DNA of 64,000 nucleotides from Acidimicrobiales bacterium (GTDB lineage: Bacteria; Actinomycetota; Acidimicrobiia; Acidimicrobiales; JADJXE01), in NCBI GenBank assembly GCA_016716005.1, contig JADJXE010000001.1, forward strand, positions 509,001-573,000, in the 5' to 3' direction. The notes under the pieces are model-generated. The model worked only from the letters and a program-made list of their open reading frames with translations. It was not told the origin of the DNA and searched no databases. Numbering within the stretch: position 1 is the stretch's first letter; the number at the start of each line of letters is the position of its first letter. This document shows, one piece after another, positions 50,041 to 57,642 of the stretch. The translations under genes were made by a program, and so were the position numbers.

Positions 50041-51625
50041 CGACGGCCACGTCGGCCACGTCCTGTCCGGTCATGGTCGTGATGTCGGCGCCGAGGACGC
50101 ACACGTCGGCTCGGCACCCGACGGCGAGGCGGCCGGCGTCGTCGTCGTAGCCCTGGTACGCCGTTCCGGCCGTGTACGCCGCGATCGCCTGGTGGATCGG
50201 CACCCGCTCCTCGGGCAACCACCCCCCGGCAGGCTCCCCCGCGGGGGTCTGGCGCGTGACCGCGACGGCCAGGGCCTCGACCGGGCGCATCGACGTGACC
50301 GGCCAGTCGCTGCCGAAGCTCACCCGGGCGCCAGCCCGCAGCAGCGAGCCGATCGGGTACTGGAGGGCGGAGCGCCTCGGCCCCAGCCTCGGCATGGTCA
50401 GGTCGACCATGGTGTCGTCGAGGCAGGCCCACAGGGGCTCGAAGTTGGCGATCGCGCCCAGCGCCGCGAACCGCGGGCGGTCGGCCGGATCCACAACCTG
50501 GGTGTGGGCGATCACCGGGCGGCGATCCCGCGGGCCGTTCTCGCGGGCCGTGTGCTCGACGGCGTCGAGCGCCATCCGCACCCCGCCGTCGCCGATGGCG
50601 TGCAGGTGCACCTGGAAGCCGGCGGCATCGGCCGCCCGGGCGGCCTCGGCCAGCTCCTCCGGCGCCCAGTTCGGCAGGCCGCAGCCGTGCGGCTCGTCGT
50701 CGTAGGGCTCGAGCAAGGCGCCGGTGCCCATCTCGATCACCCCGTCGACGAAGAACTTGACCGTCCGGGCGCCGAGCACGTCGCGCACGGCCGGGTCGGC
50801 CTCCAGGTCGCGGCGGCAGGCCACGAAGGCATCCAGGTCGCCCCGCCAGCGGCCCGGCGCCATGCGGAAGGCGGCGTTCACGCCCGAGGTGAGGCCGCCC
50901 CGGCGGGCCAGCTCGGCATACACGGCCACGTCGCCGGGGGTGGCCGCAGCCTCCTGCACCCAGGTGATCCCGCTCTGCGCCAGCTCGGCCATGGCCAGCT
51001 GGAGGCCACGGAGGCGCTCGGCGGCGCCGACCGGCGGCAGCACCGCGTGCACCAGGTCGAGGGCGCCCCACTCGACGAGCGTGCCGACCGGCCGGCCGTC
51101 GGGGTGACGCAGGATGCGACCGAGCGGCGGATCGGGCGTCCCGGCCGTGATGCCCGCGGCCTCGAGGGCCCGCGAGCTCACCCACATGGTGTGGTGGTCG
51201 TTGGCCTCCAGCGCGACCGGTCGGTCGGGAACCACCGAGTCCAGCCACTCGGCGAGGCCGACGCCGCCGGGCAGCGCCGAGGCCGGGTACCCGCCCCCCA
51301 CGATCCAGGCCAGCTCCGGGTTCGCCTCGGCGTAGGCCTTCACGCGCGCCAGGAGCTCGTCGAGCGAGGTGGCGCCCACGAGGGGCACCTGGGTCAGCTC
51401 CACCCCTCCCCAGAGCGGGTGGATGTGGCCGTCGCGGAAGCCCGGCAGCGCGCAACGCCCGGCCAGCTCGACCACCTCGGCAGCTCCCCCGGCCAGGGCC
51501 GCGGCGGCGTCGTCGAGGGCCACGATCTCCCCCGCCGCGACCGCCAGGGCGGAGGCGACCGGACGAGCCGGGTCGGCCGTGACGACGGTTCCCCCCAGGA
51601 ACACGACGTCGGCCCCGCTCACCAT
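49997..51625 (-). CDS. Amidohydrolase family protein (YtcJ-like)
   Basis: This 542-residue metal-dependent hydrolase of the amidohydrolase superfamily (YtcJ/NfdA group) has the first metal motif DGHIHPLWGG, the second HxH in VHLHAIGDGG, a later HTQVVDP and the catalytic Asp in FGSDWPV. Enzymes of this group cleave N-substituted formamides and similar amides. It is the first gene of the pot operon; an N-acylated polyamine or similar amide is a reasonable but unproved substrate. ATG 51625 is the first plausible start. It is divergent from the LLM gene with a 141-base gap. Confidence 0.86.
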   Translation of the reverse strand: MVSGADVVFLGGTVVTADPARPVASALAVAAGEIVALDDAAAALAGGAAEVVELAGRCALPGFRDGHIHPLWGGVELTQVPLVGATSLDELLARVKAYAEANPELAWIVGGGYPASALPGGVGLAEWLDSVVPDRPVALEANDHHTMWVSSRALEAAGITAGTPDPPLGRILRHPDGRPVGTLVEWGALDLVHAVLPPVGAAERLRGLQLAMAELAQSGITWVQEAAATPGDVAVYAELARRGGLTSGVNAAFRMAPGRWRGDLDAFVACRRDLEADPAVRDVLGARTVKFFVDGVIEMGTGALLEPYDDEPHGCGLPNWAPEELAEAARAADAAGFQVHLHAIGDGGVRMALDAVEHTARENGPRDRRPVIAHTQVVDPADRPRFAALGAIANFEPLWACLDDTMVDLTMPRLGPRRSALQYPIGSLLRAGARVSFGSDWPVTSMRPVEALAVAVTRQTPAGEPAGGWLPEERVPIHQAIAAYTAGTAYQGYDDDAGRLAVGCRADVCVLGADITTMTGQDVADVAVDGVWVSGREVHRRA

Positions 51626-51753
51626 CCCCCGGTTCCGATCCGCACCGGTCGAGAGCATCGCAGCACCACGACGCGCCGACAAGCCACGTCGTGCTACGGC
51701 TGTGTGAACCCGGCCCGTGCCGCCCTCCCGGTGCACCGGCGGGCGGGCTCCGG

Positions 51754-51759
51754 TAGAAC
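51754..51759 (+). promoter_or_regulatory. Putative -10 element of the LLM gene (leaderless)
   Basis: TAGAAC, 7 bases before ATG 51767. Weaker than the others because the last base is not T. Confidence 0.35.
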
Positions 51760-51766
51760 GGGCGCC

Positions 51767-52795
51767 ATGAAGATCGGGCTGAACACCGGGTACTGGGGCG
51801 CGGGTCCGCCCGCGGGCGTGACCGAGGCGATCGCCGAGGCCGAGCGGCTGGGCTTCGACTCCATCTGGACGGCCGAGGCCTACGGCTCCGACGCCCTCAC
51901 CCCGCTCGCCTGGTGGGGATCGCAGACGACCCGCGTGAAGCTGGGGACGGCCATCATGCAGCTGTCCGCCCGCACGCCGGCCGCCACCGCGATGGCGGCC
52001 ATGACCCTCGACCACCTCTCGGGCGGGCGCGTCGTCCTGGGGATCGGCGCCTCGGGCCCCCAGGTGGTGGAGGGGTGGTACGGCCAGCCCTACCCGAAGC
52101 CGCTGGCCCGGACGAGGGAGTACGTCGAGATCATCCGGCGCATCGTGGCCCGCGAGGAGCCGGTCGCCTTCGACGGCGAGCACTACCAGCTGCCCTTCCC
52201 GGGCGGCGCGGGCCTGGGCAAGCCCCTCAAGTCGACGATCCATCCCCTGCGGACCGACATCCCCGTCTACCTGGCGGCCGAGGGCCCGAAGAACGTCGCC
52301 CTGGCCGCGGAGATCTGCGACGGCTGGCTCCCCCTGTTCTTCTCCCCGAGCGACGACGCCTTCTACCGGGGCTGCCTGGCCGAGGGCTTCGCCCGGCCCG
52401 GCGCGCGGGGCAACCCCGACGCCTTCGACGTGGCCGCCACGGTGATCGTGGTGCCGGGCGACGACCCCGAGCGCTGCGCCGACGCGGTGCGGCCGTTCAT
52501 CGCGCTGTACGCCGGGGGCATGGGCGCCCGGGGGGCCAACTTCCACTTCGAGGTCTTCGCCCGCATGGGCTACGAGGCCGAGGCCCTGCACATCCAGGAT
52601 CTCTACCTCGAGGGCAGGAAGGCCGAGGCGGCCGCGTCGATCCCGCTGCGGATGGTGGAGGACATCGCCCTCGTCGGGCCCATGGACAAGATCCGCGACG
52701 AGCTGGCCCGTTGGAAGGAGACCTGCCTCACCACCATGCTGGTGTCGGGTCCGGCCGCGGTCCTCCCCGCCTACGCCGAGCTCATCCTGGGCTGA
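51767..52795 (+). CDS. LLM class F420-dependent oxidoreductase
   Basis: This 342-residue protein has the luciferase-like TIM-barrel pattern: KIGLNTGYWG, GFDSIWTAEAYG, VKLGTAIMQLSARTPA, MTLDHLSGGRVVLGIGASGPQV and DIPVYLAAEGPKN, as in actinobacterial F420-dependent oxidoreductases (Rv3520c-like). These reduce or oxidise diverse substrates; npdG in this window could supply F420H2. The last residues PAYAELILG and the stop codon are repeated twice more downstream in 66-base units. ATG 51767 begins at the first strand and follows a leaderless-type promoter. Confidence 0.88.
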   Translation: MKIGLNTGYWGAGPPAGVTEAIAEAERLGFDSIWTAEAYGSDALTPLAWWGSQTTRVKLGTAIMQLSARTPAATAMAAMTLDHLSGGRVVLGIGASGPQVVEGWYGQPYPKPLARTREYVEIIRRIVAREEPVAFDGEHYQLPFPGGAGLGKPLKSTIHPLRTDIPVYLAAEGPKNVALAAEICDGWLPLFFSPSDDAFYRGCLAEGFARPGARGNPDAFDVAATVIVVPGDDPERCADAVRPFIALYAGGMGARGANFHFEVFARMGYEAEALHIQDLYLEGRKAEAAASIPLRMVEDIALVGPMDKIRDELARWKETCLTTMLVSGPAAVLPAYAELILG

Positions 52796-52932
52796 TCCCC
52801 AGGCATCACCTCACTCGGGAACTCGACGGTCCCCGCCTACGCCGAGCTCATCCTGGGCTGATCCCCAGGCATCACCTCACTCGGGAACTCGACGGTCCCC
52901 GCCTACGCCGAGCTCATCCTCGGCTGATCCCC
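52764..52932 (+). repeat. 66-bp tandem repeat of the LLM gene 3' end
   Basis: Units start at 52764, 52830 and 52896; the third is partial (about 37 bases). Copies 1 and 2 differ by no base that I can find; copy 3 has CTC for CTG and loses the following hairpin. Each copy contains codons for PAYAELILG, the TGA stop and a CTGGG-CTGATC-CCCAG hairpin. As 66 is divisible by 3, stop readthrough would simply add 22-residue blocks. Confidence 0.92.
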
Positions 52933-52952
52933 GCCCACCGGACTCGGCGGCG

Positions 52953-53963
52953 CTACTCCTCGAGCTCGCTCGGCACCACCGTCAGGTCGAGCGGGCGACC
53001 GTCCCGGAGCACCACCACCGCGCTCCGCCGGCCGATCCGCTCCCCGACCATCAGCCGCTGGAGGTCGCCGACCCGGTCGACCGGCTCCCGCCCCACCGCC
53101 ACCACCACGTCGCCGGGCTGCACCCCGCCGGCAGCCGCCGGACCGCCCGCCACCACCGACGTGATCTCGACAGCCTCGGCACCGGTTGCCCGGCCCGTGG
53201 CTGCGGCCTCGGCGGGGGTGAGCCGCCGCGCCCCGCCGGCCACGCCGAGGTAGGCCCGGCGCACCCGGCCGTCGCGCACGAGCGTCGCCACGACCGCCCG
53301 GGTCGCGGCGTTCACCGGGACGGCGAGCCCGAGACCCTGCCCGATGAACGGGCCGACGACCGCCGTGTTGATGCCGACGACGCGGCCCGCGCTGTCGGCG
53401 AGGGCCCCGCCGGAGCTGCCGGGGTGCAGGGCGGCGTCGGTCTGGATCACGTCCTCGACCAGGCGGGCCGTGCGCGCCGTGCGCCCCAGCAGCGAGCGTC
53501 CGAGGGCGCTCACCACCCCGGCGCTGACCGACCCCGCGAACCCCAGCGGGCTCCCGACCGCCACGACCAGCTGTCCCACGCGGAGCCGGTCGGCGTCGCC
53601 CAGCTCGGCGGGCACCAGCCCGTCGGCCGCCACCCGGAGGACCGCCAGGTCCGACAGCCGGTCGGCCCCGATGACCGTGATCTCGGCCCGACGCCCGTCC
53701 GCGAGCTCGGCCGTGCCACCGGCGGCGTCGCCCACGACGTGGGCCGAGGTCACCAGCAGCCCGTCGGCCGAGAGCACCACCGCCGATCCGCTGCCCGCCG
53801 GGCGGTTGCCGCCACGGCCCCGCCGACGCGTGACCTCCACGCTCGCGACCGAGCGCAGGACGCGCTCGGCCACGGCCACGACGGTCCGGGAGTACGCGTC
53901 GAGGGCCTCGGCCTCGCGCTCGTCACCGGCGCCGCGCCAGGTGGCGGCCCGTGCCGGGCTCAT
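52953..53963 (-). CDS. S1C (HtrA/DegP-like) serine protease with PDZ domain, no signal peptide
   Basis: This 336-residue trypsin-like protease has the triad H75 (TSAHVVG), D105 (SDLAVL) and S184 (PGSSGGAL), followed by a PDZ domain (about 235-325: GVQPGDVVVAVGREPVDRVGDLQ). The N-terminus (MSPARAATWRGAGDEREAE) has no signal peptide or membrane helix, unlike classic HtrA, so it is probably cytoplasmic. Its ATG overlaps the stop of the second protease gene (ATGA), so the two are co-translated and may work as a pair. Role unknown; quality control is the usual guess for HtrA enzymes. Confidence 0.88.
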   Translation of the reverse strand: MSPARAATWRGAGDEREAEALDAYSRTVVAVAERVLRSVASVEVTRRRGRGGNRPAGSGSAVVLSADGLLVTSAHVVGDAAGGTAELADGRRAEITVIGADRLSDLAVLRVAADGLVPAELGDADRLRVGQLVVAVGSPLGFAGSVSAGVVSALGRSLLGRTARTARLVEDVIQTDAALHPGSSGGALADSAGRVVGINTAVVGPFIGQGLGLAVPVNAATRAVVATLVRDGRVRRAYLGVAGGARRLTPAEAAATGRATGAEAVEITSVVAGGPAAAGGVQPGDVVVAVGREPVDRVGDLQRLMVGERIGRRSAVVVLRDGRPLDLTVVPSELEE

Positions 53964-54904
53964 GCCGAACCCTCGTCGCGCGGCGCCTCTCCCTCCCCGA
54001 ACGTCACGGCCACGTCGAGCTCGTCGGCGCCGCGCACGACCCGCAGGACGAGGGCGCCGTCCCCGACGCCCTCGAGCACCTCCAGCAGGTCGTCGACCGA
54101 CGCGAGGCTCTGGCCACCGGCCGCGACCAGCAGGTCGCCCACCCGCACCCCGGCGCGGGCCGCGGGACCCCGCTCGTCGACGGTGCGCACGAGCAGGCCG
54201 TCCCGCTCGGGCAGGCCCACCGAGCGCCGCAGCTGCCGGGCGACCTCCGCCGGCGCCACGCCCACGCCCAGCCCACGGCGGGCCGGGACCTCACCGCGCA
54301 GCAGCGCGTCCACCCGGGCCCGCAGCTCCGCGTCGGCCGGCAGGGCCAGGTAGAACCCGTCGCCCAGGCGATGGGTGTTGAGGCCCACCAGAGCACCTGT
54401 CAGGTCGACGACCGGGCCTCCGGAGGAGCCGGGTGCCAGCGGCGCGGTGTGCTCCAGGCTGCCCGTGATCCGGCGGCCACGGGGGCCCCGGAAGGGCCGA
54501 TCGATCGCCGACACGAACCCGAGGGTGGCGCGCAGGGCTCCCCCGCTCGGGTTGGCGAGGGCCACGACCGCCCCGCCGGTGGCGATCGGGCGCGTGCTCC
54601 ACTCGACGGCGGGCGAGCCGGCCGTGTCGACCTCGATCACGGCCAGGTCGCCGTCGAGGTCCGCCCCGGCCACAGTGCCCACGGCGCTCCGCCCGCCGGC
54701 GAGCTGCACGGTGACCTGGCGGCCCCGGAGGTTGTGGGCGTTGGTCAGCACCCGCCCGTCCGCGATCACGACGCCCGAACCCCGGCCACCGCCCCGTCCG
54801 ATCCCCACCACCGCCGGTCCCACCGACGCGGCCACGCTGGCCAGCACCCGCTCCAGGGCGGCCACCACCTCGGCGTCCTGGCGTCCTGCCGTCTGCTCTG
54901 TCAT
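53960..54904 (-). CDS. S1C (HtrA/DegP-like) serine protease with PDZ domain, no signal peptide
   Basis: This 314-residue protease has H57 (TNAHNLRG), D86 (GDLAVIEVD) and S161 (PGSSGGPVV), then a PDZ domain (about 205-300: RGPAARAGVRVGDLLVAAGGQSLASVDDLLE). The N-terminal GRGGGRGSGVVI loop is short, and there is no export signal. ATG 54904 is chosen; an upstream GTG in frame lacks support. It heads a two-protease operon and is divergent from an HxlR-type regulator across a strong palindrome, which suggests direct control. Confidence 0.88.
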   Translation of the reverse strand: MTEQTAGRQDAEVVAALERVLASVAASVGPAVVGIGRGGGRGSGVVIADGRVLTNAHNLRGRQVTVQLAGGRSAVGTVAGADLDGDLAVIEVDTAGSPAVEWSTRPIATGGAVVALANPSGGALRATLGFVSAIDRPFRGPRGRRITGSLEHTAPLAPGSSGGPVVDLTGALVGLNTHRLGDGFYLALPADAELRARVDALLRGEVPARRGLGVGVAPAEVARQLRRSVGLPERDGLLVRTVDERGPAARAGVRVGDLLVAAGGQSLASVDDLLEVLEGVGDGALVLRVVRGADELDVAVTFGEGEAPRDEGSA

Positions 54905-54931
54905 GGTCGTGCACCGTCCTTCCACTTGCGT

Positions 54932-54953
54932 CTAGTGACTTGCAAGTTACTAG
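54932..54953. promoter_or_regulatory. 22-bp palindrome, likely HxlR operator
   Basis: CTAGTGACTTGCAAGTTACTAG is symmetric except for one pair of positions (6 and 17). It is markedly AT-richer than the region and lies midway between the protease operon and the regulator gene. On the minus strand it is preceded directly by TTGACA (54954-54959), a consensus -35; on the plus strand TACTAG (54948-54953) could be a -10. A bound regulator would block both promoters. Confidence 0.7.
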
Positions 54954-54959
54954 TGTCAA
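54954..54959 (-). promoter_or_regulatory. Consensus -35 element of the protease operon
   Basis: Minus-strand TTGACA. With a 17-base spacer the -10 would be ACTAGA (54931-54936), a weak match, and both lie over the palindrome. Confidence 0.4.
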
Positions 54960-55002
54960 ACCCTGATGCCAACCCCCCCACCGGCGGTCGAACGCGACGA
55001 GG

Positions 55003-55443
55003 ATGGGGGACGTGGCGCGAACCCACGGCGACGGCTCCCCGCTGGCCGAGGCCCTGGCCCGGCTGGGCGACCGGTGGACCCTGCAGGTGATCGAGGCGCT
55101 CCTCGCGGGCCCCCGCCGGTTCACCGAGCTGCTCGACGGCCTGCCCGGCCTGGCCCCCAGCATCCTCACCCAGCGACTCCGCGCCCTCGAGCGGGACGGG
55201 GTGGTGGTGGCCCGCCCCTACCAGGAGCGCCCACCCCGGTTCTCGTACCAGCTCACGACCGCGGGTCACGACCTCGCCGGCGCCCTCCGCCTGCTCGCCC
55301 ACTGGGGCGCCAACCGCGTCGGGGGCGTGGTCGAGCCACCGCGCCACGCGCCCTGCGGCACCCCCCTCGAGGTCAGGTGGTACTGCCCGGCCTGCGGCCG
55401 GGTGGTCGACGACGCCGACCAGGGCGACGTCCACCACGTCTGA
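55003..55443 (+). CDS. HxlR family transcriptional regulator with zinc ribbon
   Basis: This 146-residue protein has the HxlR/DUF24 winged helix (about 12-105): LAEALARLGDRWTLQVIEAL, RRFTELLDGLPGLAPSILTQRL, LERDGVVVARPY and SYQLTTAG. After the helix (LLAHWGANR) comes a short C-terminal extension with C118, C128 and C131 plus H115, which looks like a zinc ribbon; most HxlR proteins have just one N-terminal redox cysteine and no such tail. It probably senses metal or redox state and represses the divergent proteases. ATG 55003 follows a short GAGG; GTG 55015 is an alternative. Confidence 0.85.
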   Translation: MGDVARTHGDGSPLAEALARLGDRWTLQVIEALLAGPRRFTELLDGLPGLAPSILTQRLRALERDGVVVARPYQERPPRFSYQLTTAGHDLAGALRLLAHWGANRVGGVVEPPRHAPCGTPLEVRWYCPACGRVVDDADQGDVHHV

Positions 55444-55501
55444 TTCAGCCGACCGGTCATCTGGTGGACGGTCGTCCGTCGTGAGACCATCGGCAGCGGC
55501 C

Positions 55502-56824
55502 ATGTCGACCACCGAACCCGACCCGACGCGCCCACCCGGCGCCGCCGTGCCGCCCGAGGAGGAGGCCGCCGGCCTCGTCGACGACGAGCGCCCCTACACC
55601 CCGGGCACGGCCCGGGCCGCGCTGGCGCACCGCGACTTCCGCATCGTCTGGATCGGCGCCTTCGCATCCAACATCGGCACCTGGATGCAGAACGTCACCC
55701 TCGGCGCGTGGGCCTACGAGCTCACCCGTTCGCCCACGTTCGTCGGCGTGCTCATCTTCGCCCAGCTCGGGCCCATGCTCCTGCTGTCGCTCGTCGGGGG
55801 CGCCCTGGCCGACGCCGTCGACCGCCGGCGGCTGCTGATCGCCCTCCAGCTCGAGCAGCTCCTCTTCGCCGGGGTGCTGGCGGCGCTGGCGGCGGCCGGC
55901 TCGCCCCCGAAGGCCGCCATCGTGGCCACGGTCGCGGCCATCGGCGTGGGCAACGCCCTGAACGCGCCGGCGTGGCAGGCGATGGTGCCGAGCCTGGTCG
56001 GCAGGAAGGACCTGCCCGGCGCCATCTCGCTCAACTCGACCCAGATGAACGCCTCGCGGGTCGTGGGACCGGCGCTGGGCGGCGTGATCTACCCGCTGGC
56101 CGGCGCCGCCGGCGTCTTCGCCATCAACGCGGGCACGTACGTGTTCGTGGTGATCGCCCTGCTGGCGGTGCGGGTGCCGGCCGCCGTCCACCACGCCGGC
56201 GGGCCCGGCGGGATGCGCCGGCTCCTGGGCGGGTTCGCCGTCGCCAGGGCCGACGCCCTGGTCCGGCGCATCCTCGTCACCCTCACGGTGTTCTCGTTCT
56301 TCTGCCTCCCGTTCATCGGCCAGTTCCCGGTGCTCGCGGCCGAGAACCTCGGCCTGAACCCGCGCAGCCTCGCCTACGGGCTGCTGTACGCCTGCTTCGG
56401 GCTCGGCGCCGTGAGCGGGGCCCTGTCGGTGGGAACCGTGCTGGCCGGGGCCGACCGGCACCGCCTCGTCCGGCGGGCACTGGCCGGGTTCGCGGTCGCC
56501 CTGGCCGGGTACGCCCTGCTCCGCTCCCCCGCCCTCGCCTATCCGGTGATCGTCCTCGTGGGGTTCACGTACTTCGCCGCCATCACCTCGCTGTCCACCG
56601 TGCTGCAGCAGCACCTGCACGACCGGGTGCGCGGCCGGGTGATGGCCCTGTGGATGATGGGCTTCGGCGGCACCGTGCCCCTCGGCAACCTGGTCGCCGG
56701 CCCCCTGGTCGACGTGGTCGGCATCACCGCGATCGTGCTGGCGGGTGCGGTGGTCGCGGCCGCCCTGGCCTGGTGGTGCGACCTCGACGCCGCGGCCCGC
56801 GCCGCGCCGGCGATGGCCGGCTGA
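55502..56824 (+). CDS. MFS transporter (EntS/MFS_3-like)
   Basis: This 440-residue permease of the major facilitator superfamily has about 12 helices after a disordered, acidic N-terminus (1-30). The first-helix pattern FRIVWIGAFASNIGTWMQNVT, LPGAISLNSTQMNASRVVGPALGG and GFGGTVPLGNLVAGPL are those of the MFS_3 (EntS-like exporter) group. The substrate is unknown; export of a small molecule is likely. ATG 55502 is chosen at the N-terminus; the 58-base gap after the HxlR gene holds no clear promoter, so it may be read from the regulator's promoter. Confidence 0.87.
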   Translation: MSTTEPDPTRPPGAAVPPEEEAAGLVDDERPYTPGTARAALAHRDFRIVWIGAFASNIGTWMQNVTLGAWAYELTRSPTFVGVLIFAQLGPMLLLSLVGGALADAVDRRRLLIALQLEQLLFAGVLAALAAAGSPPKAAIVATVAAIGVGNALNAPAWQAMVPSLVGRKDLPGAISLNSTQMNASRVVGPALGGVIYPLAGAAGVFAINAGTYVFVVIALLAVRVPAAVHHAGGPGGMRRLLGGFAVARADALVRRILVTLTVFSFFCLPFIGQFPVLAAENLGLNPRSLAYGLLYACFGLGAVSGALSVGTVLAGADRHRLVRRALAGFAVALAGYALLRSPALAYPVIVLVGFTYFAAITSLSTVLQQHLHDRVRGRVMALWMMGFGGTVPLGNLVAGPLVDVVGITAIVLAGAVVAAALAWWCDLDAAARAAPAMAG

Positions 56825-56868
56825 CCCCGGCCCGGGGCGCCCTCACCGGGGCCGGCCGAGCCGCCGCG

Positions 56869-56874
56869 TAGCAT
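56869..56874 (+). promoter_or_regulatory. Putative -10 element of the hydrolase-MurF-Ddl operon (leaderless)
   Basis: TAGCAT, 8 bases before GTG 56883. Confidence 0.45.
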
Positions 56875-56882
56875 CGTCGGCC

Positions 56883-57635
56883 GTGCCCCTGACCGCGTAC
56901 GCCGACGGCGCCGTGTTCGGCGACGCCGTCGGCAGCCGGCCGGCCCGGGTCATCGCCCTCCACGGCTGGGGGCGGACGCGCGCCGACTTCGCGGCCCTCC
57001 TCGAGGGCCTCGACGCCGTCGCCGTCGACCTACCCGGGTTCGGGGCCTCACCGGCCCCGCCGGCGGTGTGGGGCGCAGCCGACTACGCCGCCGCCCTCGA
57101 CCCGGTGCTGGCCGCGGCGGCCCGGCCGGCCGTGCTCGTCGGCCACTCGCGCGGCGGCTGCGTCGCCGTGGAGATGGCCGCACGCCACCCGGAGGCGGTC
57201 GGCGCGCTGGTGCTCACCGGGGCCCCGCTGGTGCGGCGGACCCCCGCAGGCGGCGGCCGGGCCCCGGCGCGCTATCGGCTGGGGCGCTGGCTGCACCGAC
57301 GGCACCTGCTGTCGGACGCCCGCATGGAGGCCCTCCGGCAGCGGCACGGCTCGGCCGACTACCGCGCCGCCAGCGGCCTGATGCGCGACGTGCTCGTCCG
57401 GATGGTCAACGAGACGCACGAGGACGCCCTCCGGCAGGTGCGCTGCGCGGTCGAGCTGGTGTGGGGCGACGACGACGCCGACGTGCCCCTCGAGGTTGCG
57501 CAGCGGGCCGCCGAGCTCCTCGCCGACGCCCGGCTCACGGTGGTGCCCGGCGCCGGCCACGACACCGTGCGCACCGCCGTGCCCGCCCTGCGGGCGGCCA
57601 TCGAGCGGCACCTGCCGCCCGACGCCCTCGGATGA
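56883..57635 (+). CDS. Alpha/beta hydrolase
   Basis: This 250-residue hydrolase has the oxyanion LHGWGRT, the nucleophile elbow GHSRGG (S89), an acid in WGDDDADVP and the catalytic His in GAGHDT, so all of the triad is present. It could be an esterase, thioesterase or amidase. The gene starts a run with the MurF-like ligase (7 bases later) and the Ddl-like ligase, and has its own leaderless-type promoter. A role in releasing or trimming the product of these ligases is possible but unproved. Confidence 0.87.
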   Translation: MPLTAYADGAVFGDAVGSRPARVIALHGWGRTRADFAALLEGLDAVAVDLPGFGASPAPPAVWGAADYAAALDPVLAAAARPAVLVGHSRGGCVAVEMAARHPEAVGALVLTGAPLVRRTPAGGGRAPARYRLGRWLHRRHLLSDARMEALRQRHGSADYRAASGLMRDVLVRMVNETHEDALRQVRCAVELVWGDDDADVPLEVAQRAAELLADARLTVVPGAGHDTVRTAVPALRAAIERHLPPDALG

Positions 57636-57642
57636 CCCGGCC

